A stretch of 64,000 nucleotides of DNA from Bacteroidota bacterium. Lineage in GTDB: Bacteria > Bacteroidota > Bacteroidia > NS11-12g > UBA955. Below, in pieces: positions 1 through 8,745 of the stretch. The stretch covers positions 124,001-188,000 of the forward strand of contig JAGFIU010000010.1 of assembly GCA_024103355.1 (NCBI GenBank). The letters run 5' to 3'. Within the stretch, counting starts at the first letter, position 1. Each line of letters starts with the position of its first letter. The notes under the pieces are model-generated. The model saw only the letters and a list, made by a program, of their open reading frames with translations. It made no database searches and had not been told where the DNA came from. The position numbers and the translations under genes were made by a program.

Positions 1-60
1 ATTGTGGTATGAATTTTGAAAATTTGATTTAAAAATTCGTTCACCCCAAAAAAAAACAAT

Positions 61-3000
61 ATGAAAAATATTACTATTTCTACCCTCAAGGGTATTGCTC
101 TAACAATTTTTACTTCTTTTATCCTTACACCGAATATAAATGCACAAGAGCAACTTGACTTAATCAATTCCAATTTTTCTGCTCCAAATGCTGTTTATCT
201 TAACCCTGCAAATATTGCTACCCCTGCAAACATTGCTTATATTAATCTGTGGTCAAGAGGAATTGGATTTCAAAATGATTTTATGAAATACAATGCTCCG
301 TTCAAAATAAATAAATGGGCTAATGGCAGAGTCCCTGATCAATATATGAACTATGATAAGGTAGATTTTAAACAATCTTGGCTTCAACCTTTAGGACTGA
401 ATGGAAATAAGAAAGACTTTAATTTTAGTCAAGATATTCGAGCTTTGTCTTTGATGCTTCCGGTTTCATATAACACCTTTATTTCTCTCAATCTCCGCCA
501 AAGAACAGGAATTCAAATTATGGGTATGGACGAAGATCTTGCAAGGATTGCACGCTATGGAATCAATAATTCCAAGATGGATTTATTTGGGACAGCAACC
601 AATCAGTTGCAATATGGCAAAAGCCTCGGTACAAACAAAGGATTTAAAGCTCATTTTGAGTCTTGGCAGGAGTATAGTTTTTCCTTAGGTGGAGTAATGC
701 ACGAAGACAAAAATCATATACTTTCGGGAGGATTTACACTCAAATACTTAAGAGGTATGGGAGCCGGTCATCTTAGCAGCAGTGATTTGAAGTTTACTGT
801 CGATAACGGTGATTCCATCACATTTAACTCAGGAAGCGTTGATTATGCTCACACATCAGAGGTTGCTATGATGCGCCCTTTGCTTATTCCTTTGGATTGG
901 TTCGACCAAGTTACAACAGGACACGGTGTTGGAATTGATCTTGGTATTAATTGGATAAAGAAAAGAAACCGCAGTTCGTTCAAACACAGTAATTTCTGGG
1001 ATTGGGGTTGTGACTATTATCAACAATATGACTGGAAACTCGGTGCGGCTCTTATGGATTTAGGGTTTATTCAACATGGAAAAGGAGTCAAATCTTATGA
1101 TGTTGACTTCTCTTCACCTTTTGGGTTAGGAGTGAGAAGCGGGATGTTTACAGGTTTTGGAAATACATATCGTGATGGGTTTGATGATTTTGATAATGAT
1201 GTAATTAACAAACTGCCATCAAGTACTGTAACGGAAAAGAATACTTTTACAACAACGCTTCCGGCCGCATTCACAGCACAAGGAGATTTCAGACTTGGCA
1301 ACAGAACTTATTTGGGAATCAATTACCAGCAAAGTATAAAACCTACAACATCACATGGTTTAAACGCTCCCAATTTTATTTCTTTTATTCCCAGAATAGA
1401 AGGTTATTTTGCCGAAGCAGCACTTCCCATAACGGTTTCCAATACTTTTAAAACCATCAATGTTGGTTTTTTTGCCAAACTTTGGATTTTTCATATTGGC
1501 TCAGACAACTTGGGTGGTTTGTTAAATTTAAGTTCCAACAAATCATTTACCGGAGCATCTCTCTATGGAGGATTCTCCTTACCGGTGCCGTATTGTACAG
1601 GAGGTTCTTGGTTTGAACACAAAACAGAAAGAAAAATAATTACTTACCCAGAAGAAGAAAAACCCAAACAAAAACCTGAAGAAGAACAAAAACCAGATTC
1701 TACTCAAGTTCAAAAACCTGATACCGTTTTTGTTATGGTAAAAGATACCGTTCCTGTGCAAGATACTTCTTGGAAGAAAAAGGAGCAGGAATATATAGCC
1801 AAACAAAAGGAGTTAGAAAAACGTATTGATGACTTGGAGAAAAACAAACCCGGTGTTAAAACCGATTGTTTAGATTGTGAAAGAAATCTGCGAAATGAAA
1901 GAAATGAAAATGATAGAATTCGCAGAGATCTTAACTACGAAAAAGACAAGAACAACAACTTGCAAAGAGAAAATATTACACTCAGAGATAAGTTAAGGGT
2001 AATAGAAGCCGAAAAAATAAAATGTGAAAGTGATAGAGACAAAAATGCCAGAGACCTTGATAATCTTCAAAAGAAAATTATTGCTATCCAAAAAGAATTG
2101 GATGATTGCAGAAAGAGAACAGCACCCGAAACCTCTGACGAAGAAGTAAAAAGACTCAATATCAAAATTACACAACTTGAAAATGAGAAAAAAGAACTTG
2201 AGAATCAGAGAGATAATTGCAAAAAAACCAATGATGACTTGACTGTCAAAATCACACAGTTGCAAAATGATGCAGATAAATGCAAAAAAGACATAGAGGA
2301 GTATAAAGCCAAAGTTGACAAGCTCAACAAAGAGAATGAAAAACTTCATGCAGATATCACTGCCGCACGCGACAGCATCATTTTCTACCAAGCTAAAGTG
2401 AAAGAGATTGACAATAGCAAGCAGTTGGATGAGCTAAACAAGAAAATAGCGGCACTCGAAGCTGATAAGAAAAAATGCAATGATGAAAATGCTAAAAAAG
2501 ACAAACGTATTCAAGAATTGAGTGACTCTTTGAACAACATCAACATCAGTCTGAGATCTTGCAAAGACCAATACGATAATGCTTTGAGAGAATATCAATT
2601 TGCGATACAAAGAGTAAAAGACTTGGAAAAACAGCTCAAAGATTGCCAAGATAAAGCCAAGAACGGAGACAACCCAAATGGCACAGACCAGGCACAGATT
2701 CAGGATTTGCAGAAAAAACTCAATGAAGCGCAAGACAAAGTAAAAACATTGGAGAGTAAGATTGCAGATTGTGAGAATAAAAGAGTTGAATTAGAGAATA
2801 ACTATAAAAAGACTATTGAAAGCAAAGACAAACGTATTCAAGAATTGAATGACTCTTTGAACAATATCAACATCAGTCTGAAATCTTGCAAAGACCAATA
2901 CGATAATGCTTTGAGAGAATATCAATTTGCGATGCAAAGAGTGAAAGACTTGGAAAAACAGCTCAAAGATTGCCAGGATAAAGCCAAGAACGGAGACAAC

Positions 3001-3876
3001 CCAAATGGCACAGACCAGGCTCAAATTCAGGATTTGCAGAAAAAACTCAATGAAGCACAAGACAAAGTAAAAACATTGGAGAGCAAGGTTTCCGAACAGG
3101 AATCACAGATAACAACTTTAAAGAAAAGACAAGAAGAGTTAAACCAAAAGGTACAAGACTGTGAAGATTCCAAAGCCGGTAATGACCAATCCGCTAAAAT
3201 CAAAGAATTGGAAACCAAAATAGCAGACTTACAATCCAAACTCAACAGCACTCAAACTGAATTAACACAGTCAAAAACCAGACAAACCGAATTGGAAGCC
3301 AAGATAAAAGTATGTGAAGAAGAAAAAGCAAAACTCGCTTCAAACAAGACTTCTTCAAATGAAGACCTTGACAAAAAAGTTGCGGACTTAGAAAATGAGA
3401 AGAAATCACTTCAACAACAATTGGAAGAATCAAAGAAGCAAGCGCAGACAAAAGAGACTGAGATTTCAAACATGAAGCAACAAGTAGAAAGTCAAAAGGC
3501 TCAGTTGGATGAATGTAAGCGCATACAAAATCTTTATAATAAGGCTATTCATGACAAAGATTCTATTCAGAGGGTTAATATTAGGTTAGAGAATGATTTG
3601 AGAAATTGTCAAGACCAAAAAGAAGGTCAAGGAAATGTAGTTCCCGGCACAAATAACCCAACTGAAAACAATGGAACCGGAACAACCAAAACAAATTCGT
3701 CCTCAACATCAAGCAGAACCTCCAATATTCCAAGTGGAATTAATGGAAGCAATAATAGAAACTCCGGGCAAACTTCACAGACAAACCGTTCCGGTAACCG
3801 TGATAACCAATCCTCCGGTAAAACCGAAAGTAGTGGCCAAACAAACTCAGAATCAGGCAGAGGGGGAAGGAGATAG
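61..3876 (+). CDS. DUF5723-like outer-membrane barrel fused to a long coiled coil
   Basis: Predicted exported protein of 1271 residues, role unknown. Residues 1-28 look like a Sec signal peptide (MKN start, hydrophobic core, likely cut after NINA). Residues about 30-515 have the aromatic, glycine-rich alternating pattern and an early LNPAN motif seen in DUF5723-type beta-barrel proteins of Bacteroidota (recalled family, not searched). A Pro/Glu/Lys hinge follows (about 525-570), then about 600 residues of nearly unbroken Lys/Glu/Gln/Asn coiled coil with regularly placed cysteines, and a Ser/Thr/Asn/Gly-rich tail of about 85 residues. Barrel proteins of this family are normally much shorter, so the coiled coil is an unusual extension. 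It contains an internal duplication. It may link the outer membrane to something in the periplasm or at the surface; that is inference. Confidence 0.8.
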   Translation: MKNITISTLKGIALTIFTSFILTPNINAQEQLDLINSNFSAPNAVYLNPANIATPANIAYINLWSRGIGFQNDFMKYNAPFKINKWANGRVPDQYMNYDKVDFKQSWLQPLGLNGNKKDFNFSQDIRALSLMLPVSYNTFISLNLRQRTGIQIMGMDEDLARIARYGINNSKMDLFGTATNQLQYGKSLGTNKGFKAHFESWQEYSFSLGGVMHEDKNHILSGGFTLKYLRGMGAGHLSSSDLKFTVDNGDSITFNSGSVDYAHTSEVAMMRPLLIPLDWFDQVTTGHGVGIDLGINWIKKRNRSSFKHSNFWDWGCDYYQQYDWKLGAALMDLGFIQHGKGVKSYDVDFSSPFGLGVRSGMFTGFGNTYRDGFDDFDNDVINKLPSSTVTEKNTFTTTLPAAFTAQGDFRLGNRTYLGINYQQSIKPTTSHGLNAPNFISFIPRIEGYFAEAALPITVSNTFKTINVGFFAKLWIFHIGSDNLGGLLNLSSNKSFTGASLYGGFSLPVPYCTGGSWFEHKTERKIITYPEEEKPKQKPEEEQKPDSTQVQKPDTVFVMVKDTVPVQDTSWKKKEQEYIAKQKELEKRIDDLEKNKPGVKTDCLDCERNLRNERNENDRIRRDLNYEKDKNNNLQRENITLRDKLRVIEAEKIKCESDRDKNARDLDNLQKKIIAIQKELDDCRKRTAPETSDEEVKRLNIKITQLENEKKELENQRDNCKKTNDDLTVKITQLQNDADKCKKDIEEYKAKVDKLNKENEKLHADITAARDSIIFYQAKVKEIDNSKQLDELNKKIAALEADKKKCNDENAKKDKRIQELSDSLNNINISLRSCKDQYDNALREYQFAIQRVKDLEKQLKDCQDKAKNGDNPNGTDQAQIQDLQKKLNEAQDKVKTLESKIADCENKRVELENNYKKTIESKDKRIQELNDSLNNINISLKSCKDQYDNALREYQFAMQRVKDLEKQLKDCQDKAKNGDNPNGTDQAQIQDLQKKLNEAQDKVKTLESKVSEQESQITTLKKRQEELNQKVQDCEDSKAGNDQSAKIKELETKIADLQSKLNSTQTELTQSKTRQTELEAKIKVCEEEKAKLASNKTSSNEDLDKKVADLENEKKSLQQQLEESKKQAQTKETEISNMKQQVESQKAQLDECKRIQNLYNKAIHDKDSIQRVNIRLENDLRNCQDQKEGQGNVVPGTNNPTENNGTGTTKTNSSSTSSRTSNIPSGINGSNNRNSGQTSQTNRSGNRDNQSSGKTESSGQTNSESGRGGRR
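2497..3087 (+). repeat. Internal tandem duplication in the coiled-coil gene
   Basis: Bases 2497-2760 and 2824-3087 are near-identical 264-bp copies with a period of 327 bp, exactly 109 codons, so the frame is kept. Each copy encodes a block running from KDKRIQEL to KVKTLES, including a KNGDNPNGTDQAQ linker. The few differences are mostly single bases. This indicates a recent in-frame duplication and possible length variation between strains. Confidence 0.92.
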
Positions 3877-3894
3877 AAAATTTATCAAAATAAA

Positions 3895-3942
3895 TTTGTT
3901 TAATCACAAGTTTGAGTAATTTTGTTGCTCAAACTTGTGATT
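3895..3942 (+). promoter_or_regulatory. Promoter framed by a perfect 15-bp inverted repeat (probable operator)
   Basis: AATCACAAGTTTGAG (3902-3916) is repeated as its exact reverse complement at 3928-3942. The 11-base gap contains TAATTTTG (3917-3924), a match to the Bacteroidota -7 box TAnnTTTG, and a TTTG lies 18 bases upstream (3895-3898). The ATG of the downstream winged-helix gene follows at 3945. Two symmetric half-sites flanking a -7 box suggest an operator bound by a dimeric repressor, most simply the adjacent gene product. A terminator for the upstream gene is less likely because no T-run follows the right arm. Confidence 0.65.
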
Positions 3943-3944
3943 GG

Positions 3945-4475
3945 ATGATTGACGCGCTAATTTCTTCTAAAACGCGAATCAAACTGCTGCTCAAATTCTT
4001 TCTCAATACGAGCACTACCGCTTATTTGCGAGGGCTTGGAGAAGAGTTTGGAGAATCAACCAACGGAATCAGAGTGGAGTTAAACCGCTTTGAGGAAGCT
4101 GGTATGCTTAAGTCCTTTTCCAAAGGAAACAAGAAAATTTTTAAAGTAAACACCGGTCACCCTTTGTTCAATGACCTGCACAACATTGTACTCAAATTTG
4201 TAGGTTTAGATAAGATTGTGGAATCGGTTATCAGCCGCTTGGGTAATTTAGAGAAAGTTTATGTAATAGGAAACTTTGCTCGTGGTTTGGATGGTGACAT
4301 TATTGACCTTGTTTTTGTCGGTGATGTCAATAAAACCTATTTGCTGGAATTGGTGGAAAAGGCAGAAGTTAAAATCAACCGTAAAATTCGCTTTGTTACA
4401 TTTGTCACTGCTGAATTTGCGATTGAAAAAATAAAAGACGGACTTGCAGAACCACTCCTTTTGTGGAGTAAGTAG
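3945..4475 (+). CDS. Winged-helix regulator with nucleotidyltransferase-fold domain
   Basis: About 176 residues. The N-terminal half (to about residue 75) looks like a winged helix-turn-helix: a KTRIKLLLKFF helix, then a recognition-helix region and a short wing (KGNKKIF). The C-terminal half carries a minimal nucleotidyltransferase signature, GNFARG followed by DIIDLVFVG. Similar two-domain proteins stand at the head of polysaccharide loci in Bacteroidota, next to UpxY genes (family knowledge). An in-frame TTG at 3912 lies inside the upstream inverted repeat, so ATG 3945 is preferred. It is followed by the UpxY-like gene after about 100 bases. Autorepression through the flanking inverted repeat is inferred. 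Whether the nucleotidyltransferase domain is catalytic cannot be told. Confidence 0.72.
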   Translation: MIDALISSKTRIKLLLKFFLNTSTTAYLRGLGEEFGESTNGIRVELNRFEEAGMLKSFSKGNKKIFKVNTGHPLFNDLHNIVLKFVGLDKIVESVISRLGNLEKVYVIGNFARGLDGDIIDLVFVGDVNKTYLLELVEKAEVKINRKIRFVTFVTAEFAIEKIKDGLAEPLLLWSK

Positions 4476-4578
4476 TAATCTGTCTTTTTGTAATTTATTG
4501 ATTCTTAATTGCCTGCTTGGTTCAATGGGACTGAGGAGGCGGAGCCGTGAAAAAGCAGTTTGAATCTGTTAATGATTG

Positions 4579-5091
4579 ATGAATTCTCCGGAGTTTCATA
4601 AAAAATGGAATGCACTTTATCTCAAGTCCCGACATGAGAGAAAAGTGGGTTTATTATTAGAACAAAACGGAATTGACTACTACCTGCCCTTAGTCAAAAC
4701 ACTCAAATTGTGGTCTGACAGAAAAAAATGGGTGGAAGAACCACTTTTCAGAGGATATATCTTTGTTCCGGCTAATGAAAAAATTCAAGAAAAACTATTG
4801 TTTGTGCCCGGAGTTGTAGGATTTGTGAGGTATAATGGAACTCATGCCATTGTGAAGCAGGAAGAATTACTTGTGCTGCAATCTTTTATTGAGAAGGGAT
4901 ACCATATTGAAGCTGAATCCGGAAACCTGAGCAAAGGAGATAAAATAAAAATCAATGCAGGCCCACTCAAAGGTTTGGAAGGTGCTGTGTTGGAGTTAAA
5001 AGGAGAAACATTTTTCCTGATTGCTGTCGAAAGTATAGGACAAACATTGAAAGTGAAAGTAAACAAAGAGGTTTTGACTAAGTTGAATTAG
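4579..5091 (+). CDS. UpxY-family transcription antiterminator (NusG paralogue)
   Basis: A protein of 170 residues with the NGN-domain pattern of NusG paralogues: WNALYLKSRHERKV near the start, YLPLVKTLKLWSDRKKWVEEPLFRGYIFV in pieces through residue 75, and PGVVGFVRYNG. A C-terminal KOW-like part has GDKIKINAGPLKGLEGAV. UpxY proteins load on RNA polymerase in the leader of capsule operons and suppress early termination, which fits its position as the gap-free lead of the polysaccharide genes. An in-frame TTG (4576) directly precedes the chosen ATG. The leader at 4476-4578 holds a distinct GC-rich patch around 4530-4548 that could be a recognition element, but this is not established. The next gene starts 5 bases after the stop. 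Confidence 0.88.
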   Translation: MNSPEFHKKWNALYLKSRHERKVGLLLEQNGIDYYLPLVKTLKLWSDRKKWVEEPLFRGYIFVPANEKIQEKLLFVPGVVGFVRYNGTHAIVKQEELLVLQSFIEKGYHIEAESGNLSKGDKIKINAGPLKGLEGAVLELKGETFFLIAVESIGQTLKVKVNKEVLTKLN

Positions 5092-5096
5092 GTTCT

Positions 5097-6746
5097 ATGA
5101 GTTTTATTGTCAAATACAGTTATCCTTTCTTGTTATACCCGATATTCGTATTGTGGTATATTTTGGCAATAAACACAAGCCAACCTGTTTTACCCGAAAG
5201 GCTTATATTTCTTCACTTGCTGCTGTATTCCTTGGCTTTTTTTCTTCCTTCAAAAATTTTACGCTCGGTCTATATTTCAGTCGTTTATATTAGCACATTG
5301 TTGCTCATATTCTTTGAAGCCGCTTTTGCACTTATTTACAAAGATACAATCACATATTCTATTGTTTACATACTGCTGGAAACCAATGTTTCCGAAGCCG
5401 GACAATATCTTGATATTTACTTCAGCGGTCCTGTTTTCAGGCTTATGTTAATTCTGCTTATACCCTCTGTTTTGATTTTAATTGCCGTCAACAAAGCTAT
5501 TTTCAAATATAATTTATCAGATTATTTTGGACATATTTCAAATAGAATCAAACTGAGCAAAACAGCAAAAAAACTGTCAGCATTGGGACTTTTGATTTTA
5601 GGAACCGTGATATATATCAATGCAGGGCATTTCAAGCATTACCTTGTAAACAAAATGATTATAGGTTATGAATTGTATTGTGAAGAATCACTTAAATACA
5701 AAGATTTTCTTGCTTCTTCAGAAAAAAGCCCGCTCATGCAGTCTGTTGTTAAACAAGAAGATTCTCTGAAAAAGACATTGATTGTATTGATTGGAGAGGC
5801 AACAGTTAGAGACCATTTGGGGATATACGGATATTACCGAAATACAACACCAAAACTGAAAAGAATAGAAAATGAACTTGTTGTTTTTAATGATGTAGTC
5901 AGCCCACATGCAAACACCATTTCTTCATTAGAAAAAGTATTGACTTTTGCTTCTGTCACCCACCCAAACGACAAAAGCAAAGGCAGCATTGTACAATTGG
6001 TTAAGAATGCCGGCTACAAGACTTTTTGGATTTCTAATCAAATACCCTTAGGTGTATTTGAAACATTGGTAACAATGATCGGAAAAACCTCTGACCAAAG
6101 CTATTTTATCAATATGGGAAGCGCAGAGGTTCAAAGTTCTTATGATGAAAATCTTTTCCCGTTTATTCAGAAGGCTTTGGATGACAATACAAACAAGAAA
6201 GTAATTTTTGTTCATATATTGGGAACACATTCTGTTTACAGTTGGCGATACCCTAAAGATTATGATGTCTTTAGCGATAGACCGAGAACAAATTTTCCCT
6301 CAGAAAAATCAACATTAGCTGTTAACACCTATGACAATGCAGTTTTGTACAATGATTTTGTTGTTTATCAAATAATAAACATGCTGAAAAACAATGCACA
6401 GGAAGGTGAAGAACAACATTTTATCTATTTTTCAGACCATGGAGAAGAGCTTTATCAATCAACTGATTTTGAAGGTCATGCAGAACAGATAGCAACCCAT
6501 TCTATGTTTGAAATTCCTTTTATTTATTGGTCAAATCAAACAAACAAAATTGCCGAATATATAAACTATGCTGACCGAAAATACATGACAGATGATATTA
6601 TCTATTCAACAGCGGATTTGTTGAATATTCAATTTGATGGAATGAAACCGGAGAACAGTATTTTTAGCTCCCATTTTGTTCCCAAACCGCGGAAAGTCAG
6701 GAATGACCTTGATTATGACAAAGAAATTAAAACACAATTCAATTAA
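5097..6746 (+). CDS. Phosphoethanolamine transferase-like inner-membrane enzyme (EptA/sulfatase superfamily)
   Basis: A protein of 549 residues. The first about 185 carry several hydrophobic membrane segments. The soluble domain has the alkaline-phosphatase/sulfatase fold signatures of lipid A and glycan phosphoethanolamine transferases. GEATVRDHLGIYGY places Glu234 as a metal ligand, Thr274 in PHANTISS is the expected phospho-acceptor nucleophile, and SDHGEE supplies Asp447 and His448. The spacing is close to that of EptA. The enzyme would move phosphoethanolamine from phosphatidylethanolamine to a surface lipid or sugar on the periplasmic side. It sits 5 bases after the UpxY gene, so is probably co-transcribed with the polysaccharide genes. 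The actual acceptor (lipid A or the locus polysaccharide) is unknown. Confidence 0.85.
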   Translation: MSFIVKYSYPFLLYPIFVLWYILAINTSQPVLPERLIFLHLLLYSLAFFLPSKILRSVYISVVYISTLLLIFFEAAFALIYKDTITYSIVYILLETNVSEAGQYLDIYFSGPVFRLMLILLIPSVLILIAVNKAIFKYNLSDYFGHISNRIKLSKTAKKLSALGLLILGTVIYINAGHFKHYLVNKMIIGYELYCEESLKYKDFLASSEKSPLMQSVVKQEDSLKKTLIVLIGEATVRDHLGIYGYYRNTTPKLKRIENELVVFNDVVSPHANTISSLEKVLTFASVTHPNDKSKGSIVQLVKNAGYKTFWISNQIPLGVFETLVTMIGKTSDQSYFINMGSAEVQSSYDENLFPFIQKALDDNTNKKVIFVHILGTHSVYSWRYPKDYDVFSDRPRTNFPSEKSTLAVNTYDNAVLYNDFVVYQIINMLKNNAQEGEEQHFIYFSDHGEELYQSTDFEGHAEQIATHSMFEIPFIYWSNQTNKIAEYINYADRKYMTDDIIYSTADLLNIQFDGMKPENSIFSSHFVPKPRKVRNDLDYDKEIKTQFN

Positions 6747-6778
6747 GAAGATAAATCAAAAATTATATAATTTATTAT

Positions 6779-8083
6779 ATGTCAAACAAATATAAAATAG
6801 CCGTAGTGGGTCTCGGATATGTTGGGATGCCACTTGCATTAGAATTTTCAAAGAAGTATTCTGTTTTGGGATTTGATATCAACAAAACCAGAATTGATGA
6901 ACTTAGCAAAGGGGAAGACCGAACTAGGGAAGCTGATCCGGAAGAAATAAAGAAAGCGTTGGCAAGAGGCAGCGAAGCAGGCAGCGCACAAGCGATGAGT
7001 ATAGGTCTTTCATTTTCTCATAATGAAGAAGACTTGAACGGCTATAATGTGTTTATTGTAACCGTTCCTACTCCCATTGACGATTTTAAAGTTCCGGACT
7101 TGAAACCACTCAAAGGAGCTTCTGCAACTATTGGAAGACATCTCAAAAAAGGAGATATAGTAATTTATGAATCAACAGTTTATCCCGGTTGTACAGAAGA
7201 AGAATGTGTTCCTGTTTTAGAACAAGTTTCAGGATTGAAATTCAATCAAGATTTCTTCTGCGGATATTCTCCCGAAAGGATTAACCCCGGAGATAAAGTG
7301 AATACCTTAACCAAAATCAAGAAAGTGACTTCCGGTTCTACACCCGAAATTGCAGTTGAGGTTGATAATCTCTACAAGTCAATCATCACAGCCGGCACTC
7401 ATCTCGCACCTAATATGAAAGTTGCTGAAGCATCTAAAGCGATTGAAAATGCCCAACGTGATGTGAATATCAGTTTTGTAAATGAACTTTCACTGATTTT
7501 TGAACGTTTGGGAATTGATACCTCCGATGTCATTGAAGCGGCAGGAACCAAATGGAATTTTTTGAAATATAAACCCGGTCTTGTCGGTGGACACTGTATT
7601 GGAGTTGACCCATACTACCTTGCCCACAAAGCAGAATCTGTCGGATATTATCCTCAAGTAATTTTGTCCGGAAGACGTATTAATGATTCCATGGGTGTTT
7701 TTGTTGCCAACAGGGTTATCAAACTGATGATTGGTAACGGACACAAAATAAAAGGTGAAAAAGTACTTGTTTTGGGAGTTACATTCAAGGAGAATTGTCC
7801 CGATATCCGAAATACAAAGGTAAAGGACGTAGTAAATGAATTAAAGCAGTTTCAACTTAAAGTTGATGTCTATGACCCATGGGCAGATCCTAAAGAAGTT
7901 GAAGAAGAATATGGAATAAAATTGATTCCCAATCTTGAAGGTAAGAAGTATAACGCAATCATCTTGACAGTATCTCACAATGAGTTCTTGAGTTTGGAAT
8001 ATGATAAACTCAAGGAAGAAGATGCTGTGGTTTTTGATACTAAGTCGTTCTTGCCGAGAGAGATTACGGATGGAAGGTTGTAA
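6779..8083 (+). CDS. UDP-N-acetylhexosamine 6-dehydrogenase (TviB/WbpO/WbpA type)
   Basis: NAD-dependent nucleotide-sugar dehydrogenase of 434 residues, the usual length. It has a Rossmann motif GLGYVGMPLA (about residue 11), the TVPTPID loop, the central-domain stretch ENAQRDVNISFVNEL, and the catalytic cysteine Cys273 in GGHCIGVDPYYL. A C-terminal nucleotide-binding domain includes GVTFKENCPDIRNTK. It oxidises C6 of a UDP-HexNAc in two steps to a uronic acid. Whether GlcNAc, GalNAc or ManNAc is the substrate is not resolved; the motif set resembles TviB/WbpO. The product could be the uronic acid amidated by the asparagine-synthase-like protein at 26887. Confidence 0.9.
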   Translation: MSNKYKIAVVGLGYVGMPLALEFSKKYSVLGFDINKTRIDELSKGEDRTREADPEEIKKALARGSEAGSAQAMSIGLSFSHNEEDLNGYNVFIVTVPTPIDDFKVPDLKPLKGASATIGRHLKKGDIVIYESTVYPGCTEEECVPVLEQVSGLKFNQDFFCGYSPERINPGDKVNTLTKIKKVTSGSTPEIAVEVDNLYKSIITAGTHLAPNMKVAEASKAIENAQRDVNISFVNELSLIFERLGIDTSDVIEAAGTKWNFLKYKPGLVGGHCIGVDPYYLAHKAESVGYYPQVILSGRRINDSMGVFVANRVIKLMIGNGHKIKGEKVLVLGVTFKENCPDIRNTKVKDVVNELKQFQLKVDVYDPWADPKEVEEEYGIKLIPNLEGKKYNAIILTVSHNEFLSLEYDKLKEEDAVVFDTKSFLPREITDGRL

Positions 8084-8102
8084 ATACTTGCCAACCACCA
8101 CC

Positions 8103-8504
8103 TACCACCTCACCCCAACCCCTCTCCTCAGGGAGAGGGGCTAGTATCGCACTTAGAATTTGTGTGAAAAGGAGAAGTTAGTTAACCGAATGGGTTTTTG
8201 TCATACCGGTTCCGTAACGTTCCTCAGAATTTTTGTCATGCTGGTTCCGTATCGTTCCTCACGGAATTTTCAATGATTTGCGATAGCAAAATGTATCGAA
8301 GCACGGCAAAAATTTTGGAAGGGAATTAAAACCTTATCCTTCGCTTTTCATCCTTCGATACATTACCACCTCACCCCAACCCCTCTCCTCAGGGAGAGGG
8401 GCTAGTATCGCACTTAGAATTTGTGTGAAAAGGAGGAGTTTGATAACCGAATGGGGTTTTGTCATACCGGTTCCGTAACGTTCCTCAGAATTTTTGTCAT
8501 GCTG
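8103..8504. repeat. Long direct repeat, 141 bp twice, with 9-bp hairpin (class A)
   Basis: Bases 8103-8243 and 8364-8504 are nearly identical, offset by 261 bp. Each begins CACCCCAACCCC and contains a hairpin with a CCCCTCTCC/GGAGAGGGG stem, followed by a TTCCGTAACGTTCCTCAGAA segment and GTCATGCTG. A third related copy lies at 46354-46462, again followed by class B palindromes. The 8084-8745 interval has no credible gene. Confidence 0.9.
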
Positions 8505-8631
8505 AGTGATTTGCCACAGCAAATCGTATCGAAGCACGGCAAAAATTTTGGAAGAGAACTCTTAAGTTTTTCCTTCGCTCTACATCCTTCGATACATTTT
8601 CGCCTTATGGGCGAAAACACTCAGGATGACA
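8496..8631. repeat. Class B bipartite palindromic element, reversed orientation
   Basis: Two imperfect palindromes joined by a spacer of about 45 bases. The first runs from GTCATGCTGAGTG to TATCGAAGCA with a GATTTGC/GCAAATC stem. The second runs from CATCCTTCGATAC to ACTCAGGATGAC with a TTTTCGCC/GGCGAAAA stem. It is a full copy of the element that recurs between 26546 and 31372 and near 46455. A partial, degenerate copy lies at 8250-8363. Confidence 0.88.
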
Positions 8632-8745
8632 ATTTATGGAAGTCATGAGGACAACTGACGTAATGAACAGGAATGACAGTTTAATTAAATTTCTTTTCCT
8701 TAATCAGGATCAACAATTAACCACTAACAATTAATCATTAATTAA

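Noticed and set aside
1993-3469. Several long reverse-strand open frames opposite the coiled-coil gene
   Set aside because: They mirror the Lys/Glu-rich repeats of the forward gene, encode Phe/Leu/Ile-rich nonsense and have no start context or neighbours.
3671-3919. Open frame at the end of the first gene
   Set aside because: Lies inside the low-complexity tail in another frame, Gln/Pro-rich, with no independent signal.
3902-3942. Inverted repeat read as a terminator for the first gene
   Set aside because: No T-run follows the right arm, and the loop holds a TAnnTTTG box directly before the next ATG, so an operator is the better reading.
8334-8648. Small open frames on both strands
   Set aside because: They translate class A and B repeats; the same peptides arise wherever the repeats occur.
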